From: Letharia columbiana
Taxonomy: Eukaryota > Ascomycota > Lecanoromycetes > Lecanorales > Parmeliaceae
Length of the DNA stretch: 64,000 nucleotides
Direction: 5' to 3'
Assembly: GCF_014066305.1 (NCBI RefSeq)
Contig: NW_023501057.1
Location: 372,001-436,000 of the forward strand
The position numbers and the translations under genes were made by a program. Below the pieces are notes generated by a model that saw nothing but the letters and a program-made list of their open reading frames with translations, was not told the DNA's origin and searched no databases. Below, one piece after another: positions 50,101-63,072 of the stretch; position 1 is the first letter of the stretch; every line of letters begins with the position of its first letter.

Positions 50101-50944
50101 AATTTTAATAATATATATAATAAAAATATTAAAATTATAATAATTAAAGAACGTCTATCTATATATAAATTATTAAAAAAAAAAAAAAAATAATAAAAAA
50201 CTTAGAAAGAGAAGATTTAATATACTTTCCGCGGCGGTCGCGATAGATAAAATAATATCTTAAATATTATTAATAGTAAAAGCAGCTAGAAAGTTAAGTA
50301 ATAAGATTTTTAGAAAATTTATTATAAATAAAAAGAGTATAGATAAGAGAAAAAGCGTTATTAGTTATATATTTAAAATAAGAAAATTATATAGATTTTA
50401 TCTAGATAATAAGTTTAATCTTATATATATTTCTAATTATTTTTCTAATTATAGTCTATTAGCTATCGTCTTTTATAAAATTAAATATTTTTAGAAATTA
50501 ATTATACTATTAATTTCGAAAGCTTTATTTTAAAGATTTATTTAAGAAATTTCATTAAGTATAAGAAATAATATTAAGTATTATTAATAAAGTTTTATTA
50601 TTAAAGCGATATAGAAGATAGTAAAATCTTTTCTATTTAATAATTTTTTAAATAAGACTTTTTATTATTTTTATATAAAATTCGCTAATAATAGAATATA
50701 GATATTTAATTATTAGTAATTTATAATAAACGCGTAATATTATAGATTAAGAATATATTATTTTTATATAAACTTTTAAAATTATATAATATTAAGCTAT
50801 ATATAAATATAAAAATAGATTAAAAACTTATAATTTAATTTAGATAGATTATTAAATTATTATAAATAATAAAATAAAAAACTTTATAATTAAATTATTA
50901 ATTTTTTTAATTTATAATATAACTCTTAATTATAATATTACTTA
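47105..50944. other. Inner-element interior, no gene recognised
   Basis: AT-rich and stop-filled. Around 49,450-49,690 a unit of about 30 bp (TTAGAAAGTTTTA..GATAATTA) is repeated imperfectly about seven times. A small GC-rich pocket (CTTTCCGCGGCGGTCGCGAT) lies at about 50,225-50,244. No motif could be assigned. Confidence 0.5.
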
Positions 50945-51770
50945 TAAGATTATATTCTATTTCGAATTCTAGTTATCTTTAAAATTAATATTATATAATA
51001 TATTTAATTTATAATTTAAAAGATTTATATTATACTAAAGAATTAATATTTTTTATTATTATAAAATTATTTATATTATAATTATAATTTTAATATAAAT
51101 ATATATTATATTTTCTTATCTAATTATTAATAATTATATATTTTTATAAATTCTTATTATTATCTTAAAAAATAAAAGATTTTATTAAAGTCTATATATA
51201 TTTAATTATTATATTAATTCTCGATTTAGAATTCTAATTATCTTTATAATTAATATTATATAAAATTATTAATTTATAATTCTAAAAAATTATATTATAT
51301 TAAAAAATTAAAATAAGTTATTATTATAAAATTATTTATATTATAATAATAGTTTTAATATAGAAATATATTTATTATACTTACTTATTTAATTAATAAA
51401 TACTATATTTATATAATAGATTCTTATTATTATCTTAGAAAATAAAAGATTTTAATTAAAATCTATTAGATATTTATTTATTATATTAATCTTAGATTTA
51501 TATTTAATTTAGAATTCTAATTATCTTTATAATTAATACTATATAAAGTATTTAATTTATACTTTTAAAAAATTATATTATATTAAAAATTATATTCTAT
51601 TAAATTATAAAAAAATCTATTATTATAAAATTATAAATATTATAAGTATAGTTTAAATATCTTATTTTCTTATTTAATTAATAAGTATTATATTTAATAA
51701 TAGATTTCTATTATTATCTTGAAAAATAAAAGATTCTATTAAAATCTATAAGATATTATATTTTTTACAA
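50945..51770 (+). repeat. Tandem triplication, about 275-bp unit
   Basis: The word GAATTCTARTTATCTTTA occurs at about 50,964, 51,229 and 51,512, and each is followed by the same series of blocks, ending with a TTATTATCTTRAAAAATAAAAGAT block. Spacing is about 265 and 283 bp. The units have diverged by AT-directed changes. Confidence 0.75.
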
Positions 51771-51774
51771 ATAA

Positions 51775-52245
51775 AGGTTTATAAATTAAATTTATAATTA
51801 TTTTTTTAATTAAAGCTATCGAGTAAATAGATAAATAATTTTTAATAAGTAAACTTTAATAAGCGGGCTATCTAGCTATCAAGCGAACTTTAATAAATAA
51901 TATTTAAATTTTTTACGCTTTATTAATTATTAGATTAAATTTAAAAATTCTTTTTTTATCTAAAAGTTTTTATTTCGTTTTATAATTTTAGAAAGAAATC
52001 TTAAAATTTTAATAGAAAATAAAAAAGTTATTTTAAAATTAAATAATATATATCTATTTTTTAATTAGAGCTATTTAATTATATTTTTTTTATAATTATA
52101 AATATTAATTTATTTATTTACGATAATTTAATTAATCTAATTAAAGAGCGTAGTAACTCTAAATTTATAATTAATTATATATATAAATTTAAGATTTTTA
52201 AATTTAATTTAATTTTATTTTATTATATATATTAATAGAATTAAT
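51775..52245 (-). repeat. Inverted copy of the 11,895-12,360 repeat
   Basis: Read in reverse it follows 11,895-12,360 from the TATATATAAAA block through CTACGCTCTTTAATTA to the three CGCTTATT-like units (here around 51,850-51,895). It places the same short DNA-transposon family in both flanks of the island. Confidence 0.65.
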
Positions 52246-55200
52246 TATTAATTATTAACTAACTTATTAGCGTATAATTAAGCTTATAAACTTTTCTTTA
52301 AATTTAAACTTAAATTCTTCTTTAAGTTTTTTATTATATCTATTTTATTTTTCTTTATCTAAAAATCTTATAATTTTATAATATTAATTATTATCTTAAA
52401 TTTTACGCGAGCGCTATAAATTAAAATAAAAACGATAAACTTTTTATATATTACTTCTTTCCTTTTTTTTTTTTCTTTTATTTATTATAATATTATAATA
52501 ATTAGAAAAATAATTAAAAAGATACTTAGAAGTTATATCTTATTTTCTTCTTATAAAATATCTTTTAAATATTATTATTTATAGATTTAATAAATATATA
52601 TATTATAAAATTAATATAATAATAATTTTATATAGCGAGAAGATAAATAATAATAGAATTATAAATAATCTATTATTAAAAATAAAAGATAAAATTCTCT
52701 ATTATTATAAAGTGAAATTAAATTTATAATTTTAATTATATATATAGAAGTAAATAATATAAACGATCTTTAGCGAATATTTCGCGATAATAATCTTTTA
52801 ACTAAATTTTTTTTATTTTTATCGCTATTAAAGTCTCGTAGTTATCTAATTAATATTAAAAATTATAAATATAAAATAATAAAAGAGCTCTCTTAGAATT
52901 CTTATATTATTAAATTTTATTAATATATAATAACTCTCGAAGTATATAACTTACTTAGAGCTCGATTACGAAAAATATATAATATCGATTTTAATATAAT
53001 ATTAATCGCGAGAGATAAAGTTAAAAATATAAATAAATTTAAAAGCGTAAGTTTAGAGAAGTAGAAAAAGATATTATAAGAGATTAAAGATATATATTTC
53101 TATAAATAATAAGATCAACTATATCGTAATATTATTAAATATTAATATATATAATTTTTTTATTTAATATTCTAGAGAAAAAGTATATATTTATATTAGC
53201 TATATAATTAAGTTTAGATAATTAAAAATAAAAAAGTATTATTAATAATAATAAGAGTATAATCTTATAATAAGAAGATTTAATAGAGAAGAAAATATTA
53301 AATAATCTTATTTATCTCGTAACTCTAAGATAAATAAAAAAAGAGAAAAAATGAGAAATAAGTATATTATTAAAAAATAACTCGAAGTTATTAATTAGAT
53401 TATTTAATATAATTAAATAATCTTATAAGTAGAGATTATTTCTTATCTTTATAATAATTTAAAAGTTTTAATAGAGGGTTTATTAGTCTTTATAAGCGAA
53501 AATAATATATATTAACTTTTATAACTATAAATTTTATTATATAATTAAGATATATAAATATAAAGATTTTATAATATAGAATTATTCTTCTAAGATTAAT
53601 TATAAAATATATTATTATTATTTCTCGCGTATATAAAATTATTAATTTATAATTTTTAAATTGAAAAAATATATAATTATATATAAACGGATTCTATAGT
53701 AAATATTCTTTTTATTTATTATTCTCTCTCTAATAAAAGTATACTAAAAATTATCTAAACTAATTAATTAAAATTCGATCTATTATCTTTATATATTTAT
53801 TTTAATAAGATCGAGTACGTAGTATAAAGGAATTTAATAGTATAGTAATTTAATATAGATAATAATAATTTTCTAGATTTACTAAGCTCGACTAAATAAT
53901 AATTAAAGGATTATAATTATACGCTAAATAGATAAAAGCTAGATAAAGATAATAATAAGATAAAAGAGATCTTTTAAATAATAGCTAATAACTATAATAA
54001 TAAGATTTTAAATTACTTTTTATTTTTATTATTAAGATATAAATACTTAGATATAAGAGCTTAAAAGAAGAGATTATAATAGATTTCGCTATCTATTAAT
54101 TAGAAAGATATTTAGAATTCTATAATATAAATTCTTTTTTCTTATATCGAATATTAATTCTTAAAGTTTATAAATCTTTTTTAAGATAATTAAGAGATAG
54201 TAGATTTACTAATATATTATCTAATAACTCTTTATTATCAATCTCTTAATTCTTTATAAAAATTACTTCTTATACTTAATAATAGCGAAGCGATAACTTT
54301 ATACTATTAAGTTTTTAATCGTTTACGCTATCTACCTTATAAGCTTTTTTAATATTTCTATTAAGAGTTATAATTAATTTTAAGATATAATTTTTTTTAG
54401 TTATAATATCTTTTTTACGCGATAAGTACTTTTTATTTATAGATATATCTAGAAATAGATAGTACTTCTCGATTAAGGTTTATATCTTAGATATCTATAT
54501 TCATTAAGCGTGCGTTTTTCTTCGAATCTTTCTTCTTATTAGTTTTAATATTTCTATTAAATTTACTCTTATCTTTCTTTCTTAACTTTTCAACTTTTTC
54601 TTCTTTAATCTTATAGATAATATCTTAAATTTTCGCTATTATATTAAATTCTTACTTCTAATTTAATTTATATTAAGTTTATTTACAATTATTATTTAGC
54701 TTATAATACTATAGAATTTAAGAATTTAAGATCTTATTTTATACTCTCGATATATATACGTAATTAATATCGTTACTTAAGATCTTTTATTAAAATAATT
54801 ATTATTATATCTTAAGTATCTCTTTACTTACTTATATTTAATATTTCTTTCTTTTCTTATACGCGTAATAGATATAATTAATTCTACAATTTAGATCTCG
54901 AATTTTAGATTTTATATAGAGCTAGAATAATGCTTTATAGTAATTAAATATAAATTTCTAATTCTTAGCGTTTAATTAGATTTTAAGCGTACTTTTATAG
55001 ATTAGAAAGAAATATTTATCGATTAATCTTTAATCTCGATATTTTTATTTTATTAAATATCTTTATAGATAAAGCTATTAACGATATAAGAACGTAGAGA
55101 TAATAAAAATTTTATACTCTTATAAATTATCTTAATAAGCTTTTATAAAAAAAATCTATATTTATAAATTATTCGAATTCTTATTTAGTTTATAGACGCG

Positions 55201-56769
55201 TTTTATAGTTTAGCTATATTCTATTTATATAGATTAATATTAAGTATTACTTTTTTTTAGTAATCTTCTTATTAATAATATAGATTATATTTAGATTCTT
55301 ACTTCTAATCTAATTTATATTAAGATCATTTATAACTATTATTTAACTTATAATACTTTAAAGTTTAAAAATTTAAGATTTTATATTTCGCATTAAAATT
55401 ATTAACTATATATTTATTCGAATAAGAAGTTCTTATTAATAAAGAGAATATAAAGAGATTATTATTAGAAGAATAAATTTATACATTTTTCGGTAATTAG
55501 AAAGATAATTAAAATTCTATTTTATATTAAGTATCTTAACTCTCTTCTATCTAAGTAAAGCACTTTTAATTATCTTATTCTTATTATTTATATACTCTCT
55601 CTTATTATATATTAACATATTATTTATATAAACTTTATATTCTTAACTATTAATATAACTCTTTTATTATAAATAATATAGAGATTATTAACTATATAAT
55701 TTATTAATAGAATAACAACTTAATAGAAAGCTAATATATAATAAAATTTCGATATTAAAGCCGCTTCGATAGCTTTTTATAACGTATTTAATATAAAAGT
55801 CTAAATTCATATAGTACGATAAGGTAGTAATATTATATTAATAATCTCTTATATTATATAGACGAAAGGTCTTTTTAGAAGAAGTAAATTAATTAATTTC
55901 TAATATCTTTTAATCTCTCATAAAGTAATAGCTAAAATATTATTAATTATATATACGTATTACTTATTAATATATTATATTACTATACTTACTTTCTTAC
56001 TTTTAATATCAATTTTTAGTCTTTATAAGTGAAGATCTCGATATACTTTTTCTTACGATCTTTGCACCGAAAGCGCGAATAATTAAAGATTTATCTCATT
56101 TAATTTTTTTCGTAATTATCTTTTTACGGCTAGAAGACTTTAAGATTTTCTTTTAATTTAAAGCTCTAATATAAAGATTAAATAAGTAATTATTTAGTTA
56201 ATTATTTATATCGTTAAGAAGATTATTAAGATCTATATTATTTTTTAAATAGATTAACTTACTACGTAAATTAATGTTATTATTTCTATATAATAATAAT
56301 ATAATAGAATCGCTATCGAAATTAATAATTATTAATAATATATTATTATTAAATTAGATTAAGACGAATAAGATAAAATAATTACGATATAAAATATTAA
56401 TAAGAGAAAATATTTAAGATACTAAGAAAGAAAGAAAGAGAGAATTTCTATTTATAGCTTTAATATTTTAAAATTTATCTAGCGTTATATTAGCGAAGTC
56501 TATTAAATTTAATCTATTAAATAATACTATATAATATAATAATTATATTTTTAATTATTATTATAATTATATTAGTTAACTCTAAAGAAACTAATTTTTT
56601 AACTAAAAGATTTATATCTAGATATTTAATAACTATATATTAGAATATACTTATTTTAAATTCTAGATATAAATATCTTTACTTTTAGATGAGATAAAGA
56701 AGCTATAGATTTAGAATCGAATATTACTAAGAGTCATTTACTATTTTCTACTATATTTTAGCTATTTAT

Positions 56770-57240
56770 AATTATTAATATACTCGCTAATAAGAAAGAC
56801 GTATTGTTACTATGCGAATTTAGTCGCGATATTAGTAATGATTATAGAAACTAAAGTTATCAAACGTAGAAATACTTATTAATAAGAAAGACGTATTATT
56901 ATTATACGAATTTGATCGCGATATTAGTAGTAATTATAAAAACTAAAATTATCGAATATAGGGATATCCGCTAATAAAAAAGGCGTATTATTACTATACG
57001 AATTTAATCGCGATATTAATAGTAATTATAGAAATTAAAATTATTAAATATAGAAATACTTATTAATAAAAAAGGTATATTATTATTATACGAATTTGAT
57101 CGCGATATTAGTAGTAATTATAGAAATTAAAATTATTAGATATAGAAATACCTATTAATAAGAAAGGCGTATTATTACTATATAAATTTAATCGCGATAT
57201 TAATAGTAATTATAAGAATTAAAGCTATTAAGCATAGAAA
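56770..57240 (-). repeat. 92-bp tandem array, five units (inner copy)
   Basis: AATTTGATCGCGATATTA-like words occur at about 56,817, 56,909, 57,001, 57,093 and 57,185, again exactly 92 bp apart. It is the inverse of the seven-unit array at 39,438-40,081, with two units fewer. Confidence 0.9.
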
Positions 57241-60200
57241 TATAATCTTTAATTTAATATAGATTCTAGAATAAGAAGCCTCTTTTATTAAAGTAGTGAT
57301 ATTTTTATAAGTATATATCTATATTTAAATCGATTTAAGAAGTTCTATTTTATAAATATAAAATATATAAAGTTATTAGATTAAGTATAATAGCTAAATA
57401 TTATTAATTAAGCGTAATAAATAAAATAATAATTAGAATATCTTATTCTTAACTTAGAATAGTTTTTCTTTTATTTATTATATATTTTCTTTTTATAAAA
57501 ACTACGTCTAGACTTTAATAATACTATATTATTATTTATAAACTTATATCTTATTATAATTATCTAAGAAGCTATATATCTTTTAATTATAAAGTAATTC
57601 TTTTTATATAAAATATATATAATTAAGCTATTAGATATTAGTTAATAATTTTTTTTATTTATAATTACTAAAGAGTAAGTTATATTATTAAAATCGCTCG
57701 CTAATTTTATTTTTATAGTTTCTTAAAGTATTTATAATATAGAGATTTAAATTTAAAGCGAATTAATCGATTTTAAAGCTATATAAATTAAGATTTTCTT
57801 TATTATTTAAACGAATATAATTTAAGAAATAATTAAATTCGTTAATTTTTACTATTCGCGGATTTTCTTTAATATATAAGCTTTTAAGTCTAATTAATAA
57901 TAATATAATTAGTATATATAATTAATTTATTATCTAATTTAGATATATATAATCGATATAATTATACACTTTTCTTATTTATAATTATACTTTTTAAACT
58001 TCGCATATAATCTTCTAATCTTCGCCTTCGCGAAGTCTTATCTTTATTTCGCTTTAATAATTTAGATAAGCCTAAATTAATAGTTAGTAAATTATTAATA
58101 ATTTTCTAAGCTTTTATAATTATCGAGTTAATAACTTTAATAGATAATAATATTATATATTAATAAATTATAATTAATATTATAATTAATTATTATATTA
58201 AGAGATATAGCGCTATTAGATATATACTTACTTTATAGAAATAATATTATTAATTTAATTTAATTATAGAATATAGAGAAAATAATTTTATTTTTTTTAG
58301 ATATAAATAGTATTATAATAAATAAGCGTATTATAATATAAATACTATAATAATAAAAAGAATTTTTAAAAAAAAGAGAGTAAATTAGAAAAGAATAATA
58401 TTAAATATTTATTATCGAGTTAATTAATATTATATAATTAAAATCTTATTAGAATAAAATACTATTTAAAGATAGATTAAGTTTAAATATTAATTAGAAA
58501 GCTAATTAGAAAAAGAGATTAATTTCTTTTTTATTAATATATATCGTAGAGCTATATATAAGCGCTTCTTTCTATATTTTAAATATATTTTAAATATTTA
58601 TAACTATATATATACGCCCCCTTCTATATTTTATATATATTTTATATATTTCGATATTCTTTATATATATAATATATCTATTAAAGATAATCTTATTAAT
58701 TTAATTAATTTCTATTTAATCTTATATTTATTAGTTATAAGAAGAGCTCTTTATTCTAATATTATAACTTTACTAATTTATTATTCTTAGATATTAAGTC
58801 GTATATAGCTTATAATTAATTTACTTACTTTCTTCTCTTCTTCTATTATAAAGATAAAAGAAAATATTATTTCTTTTTCGTCTTTATCTATAATAAATTA
58901 ATTATTATTTTTATAAGATTAAAGATATCGATTTAAAGATAATATCGCTTAATTAAAAGCGGAGAATATAATATTTTAATATTTTAATATCTAAGTAAAA
59001 GATATTATAATATTATTTAAATAAGAGAGAGCTATATTAATAAGAAAGATATTAATATTTAAGAATAATTTTAGTATAATAAAAGGTTTAATTTTTATAT
59101 ATAGAAGATTTAGATAGTAACTAGTTTAGCTAATTAAATTATTAAAGCACTTAAATTAAATTTTAATTTTATATTAATATTTAATAAAATAAATTTAATA
59201 GTTTTAAGATATTAATATACGCTCTTATTAATATAGCTAGTAATTAAAATATTAATTAAATAGATATAATTTTTAATTTTAATAATTAGAATAATATAGT
59301 AATAAACGAGTATTAGTATTAAAGTAAATAGAGTATATATTATATTAAGTAGAAAAGCGTTAATAGCTAAATTAATTAGAGTTTTAAATTAATAAAGTTA
59401 AATACTAATTCTATATTAATATTATTATATACTTTTAAATATATAACTATTAATTATAACGTTAATTAGAAAGAGTTAATCTTTAATTTAAAATATTGAA
59501 AATAATATAGTAATATATTATTAAAGTAATATAAGTTATTAAAGCGATATAGATTTCTATTATAGTAAAAAGATAGAATTTATATATTAAATATTAATCT
59601 CATTTTATTTCTAATATTTTATTCGTTTACGTATCTCTTTTAATTTCTCTTTAAATATCTTAATTTTAAGATATTAATTAAACCTCTATTTAGTATAAAC
59701 TTAGCTTTCTTAATCGATAATACTTAATATAAAATATTAATAAATATATTTTAATATAAAGATAATAATAAATCTTATTTTCTTTTTAATATTAATAATA
59801 AGAAATAATAAATATAGTAATAAATAAAGATAGTATAGATTATATAGAATTAGTCTAAATCTAATAGCAATCGTTAATCTATTTATTAAAGTTTAGAAAT
59901 TAGAAAATTCTAGAAGTAAATATAATTTAACGAATATACGCTTATTAGTTTTAAAAAGCTATATATTATTTATCGTTACTACGATAAAATTCTAATTTAT
60001 CTATTTATAGATTACGAAATAAGCGATATAATAGTATATATTAAGTCTAAGAAATATATTAAGAAATCTAATTTAAGTAGTTTATAATAAACGAACTTAA
60101 TCGATAATTATAAAAATTAGATATATTTCTAAATTAGACGATATAGATTATTAATAAATAAAACGATAAATAAAATATTTAATTTATTATTTACTCTAGA

Positions 60201-62857
60201 AAAGATAATATTAAAATTCTCTTATAATACTAGAAGATCGAAAGTTTATATATAAAGACTTCTCGAAATAATTTCATCGCTAAATTATAAATATTAATAT
60301 TCTATTTATAATTATTAATAATTTTAAGATATTATAACTCTTACGTTATCTCGATTTTAATATATAATTAAAATTAATATTTATTATAAAGAATTAATTA
60401 ATAAGAAAAGCTATAGAGCTAGAGATAAGATTATTAAAGAATTTATTAGTCGATAATATTAAAGTCTCTCTAGTTTTAGATTATTAATTATTTTATAATT
60501 ACTAATTATTTATAATAATTCTAATCTTTTTTATTAATATTAATTAGTAATAATACGAGATTTTTATAGACTTTAAATATATCGAAGATAAATATACTAG
60601 CTAGAAACTTATAAGTATTATTAATTTAATTCTTATAAAATATAAGATTTAATCTTATATATTTAAATTTATAATTAATAACGTTAATAATAATAGTATA
60701 CTCTTCGATAATTTAGTTATTTATCTTTCTATTTTTATAATAAATAATTTACTTAATATTAGAGAATTTAAATTCTTAAATTATTTATAATATATTCTTT
60801 ATATAGCGTATATTATTTAATTAATCTTAAAAGAACTTCTAGATAATATTAGAGTTATTTTAATAAATAAGAAATTTTAGAGAAGCTAAGATAATAAAGA
60901 AGATGAAAATTAAGTTTAAATAAATACGATTAATCTATCGATAACTCTAATAAAAATATAATATTTCTTATTATTATTCTAATTATTATATTATTAATTA
61001 TATTAAGATTTAAAAAATTATTATATATATTAATATTAGCGATTAATATAAAGAGATCTTTTTTATACTATAAGCTAAACGACTTTAAGATAAAAATATT
61101 TTAATATTAGATAAATATTAATTTTCTAAAAAAAGTAATATTATTAGAGACGCCCTCTTAAGCTCTTTTAGAATATTAAGATTTATTAGAATTTAATTTA
61201 TTAAATATTAATTCGCGCTCTACTTCTTTATACTAATATTATATACTTCTTAAAGAATAGATTAACTATTTATTTAAGATTAAATAATAAAAAATAATTA
61301 TAAATAGAAATTATAGTCTAAGCGTCTAAATAATTTTTAATTAATTTCTAATAAATTCAATATTTAATTTAGCTTATTAAGCTTTTTTATAAATTTATAA
61401 AATTAATAAATAGAGAAAAGAAGATTATAATTTATTACGTCTTTAATATTTATAATTATCTATTTAACTATATAGATAAAAAGCTCGAAAAATTAAAAAG
61501 AAAGAGAATTTCTTAAAAAAAGAATTTCTTAAAGCTTTTAAGACGGCTTATAAGAAATTAATTATTTATTATAATTAAATTTAATTAAGTTTAAACTATC
61601 TATATAGATAAGCTATACTTTTATATTTAAATTATAATAATATAAAGTTAAAAGAATTAAATTAAAAAATTAATATTAAGAAGAAGCTATAGACGAAGAT
61701 CTATTAGAAAACGCTTAAAAAGATATTCTAAAATTATTAAAATATTAATATAAGTAGTTAATTATAAAGAGCTAAGCGAATAAATTAATTAAATAAAAAT
61801 ACGCTTAATTAAGCGATAGAATTTAAGATTAAGAATTTAGATAATAAAAATAAATATAATTAGCTTTAGTAATATAGAAGAAATAATAAATTTTCTAATT
61901 ATTATTCTAATTATAATCTTACTTCTAATCTTTATAAAACTTCTTTTAATAATTTAGCGAATCTCTTAATTCTAGAATAATAAAAGAAATTAAAACTTAA
62001 ATACGCTATAATTACTCGAATAGCTTATAATATTCTTTATTCTTCCGCGGAGACTATTATATATAAGCGATATTTTTTAATAACTAAAAGATATTATAGT
62101 ATTTAGAAGTATTATTTATTAGCGATATTTTATACTCTAATAATAATTCTTTATATAAAATATCGAGAAAACGAGCTTAAATAGATTAAATTTAATCTTA
62201 AAGAAGATCTTAATATATCGAATTAGATTAAAAGAGCTAATAATATTTTATATAAAAACTTAGTTAATATTTATAATAATTATATTAGCGAAAATAATAA
62301 GCTTATAAAAAGTATTTCGATAAGTTTAATATTTATAAATTTATTAAGATATATTATTAATACTCTATAATATATAAAGAGATAATCGATAAGTTTATAA
62401 TTAGAGAGAATTAGTAATAATAAATTTAATTTTAAAGAAAAGATCTAAGATAACTTAAAAAGCGAATTTATCTATAAATAGTTAATAAGTTTAATTAGAT
62501 AAAGATAGATTTAGAATATTTAATAAAATTAAGATAGAGTAAAATAGAAGAGTAAATTAGAATTCGAGAGAAGAATAAATATAAAGTTTATTAAGCTTAT
62601 TTAACGCGTTAAAACGAATATATAAATAGAGATAATTATAGAATTTTATTCTTATAATATTTAAAGATTTAAAATTTAGAATATTCTTTTATATTATAAT
62701 TTTAAGAAGAAGAATAGAGACGCTTATAGTTCTAATTATTATTCTAATTATTAATATTAATAAAAAGATAAATAGCTATATTAAATTACTCTTTATATTC
62801 TCTCTCTCTTAATAAAGAAGAATAAATATATTCTATATATCTTAGTCGGATTATTCT

Positions 62858-63072
62858 ATAAATATAGAAATCTTAATAAGGATATCTTATATATATATTA
62901 TTTCATAGTATGATTTCATAGATATATCATACCGTGGGATATCTCGTCAAGATCTCGAATCTATACCAGAAAAATGAAATAATATTCGACCCTACTTATA
63001 CCATATCCGGGTACGATATGATATCACATAATATGAAATATTCTATGAAATATATCATACCTTTTCGGTTAG
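62858..63072 (-). repeat. 215-bp terminal repeat, left end of the inner element
   Basis: The inverse of 33,617-33,831, ending CCTTTTCGGTTAG. Like that copy it retains GC-richer words (ACCGTGGGATATCTCGTC, CCATATCCGGGTACG). Confidence 0.82.

Larger units (their letters stand above)
43299..63072 (-). mobile_element. Inner about 19.8-kb copy of the TIR element, inserted in reverse orientation
   Basis: It is bounded by inverted ends at 43,305 (CTAATCGAAAAGG, plus sense) and 63,072 (CCTTTTCGGTTAG). The word TATACTTAT stands on both sides (43,290-43,298 and 63,073-63,081) and corresponds to a single TATATTTAT in the uninterrupted inner copy, so it is a probable 9-bp target duplication, although six extra bases separate it from the left end. 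From 63,072 down to about 53,560 the sequence is the inverse of 33,617-43,298. Nine-base duplications with long inverted ends are usual for Mutator-like elements; KDZ and hAT elements are alternatives. Confidence 0.72.
53560..63072 (-). repeat. Right arm of a 9.5-kb inverted repeat
   Basis: This arm is the reverse complement of 33,617-43,298. Checkpoints: the GACTTCGCGAAGGCGAAGAT word at 38,631 pairs with 58,020-58,040; the GCGATAACTTTATA region at 54,290 pairs with 42,560; the 92-bp array pairs with 56,770-57,240. It results from insertion of one element copy into another in opposite orientation. Confidence 0.88.
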
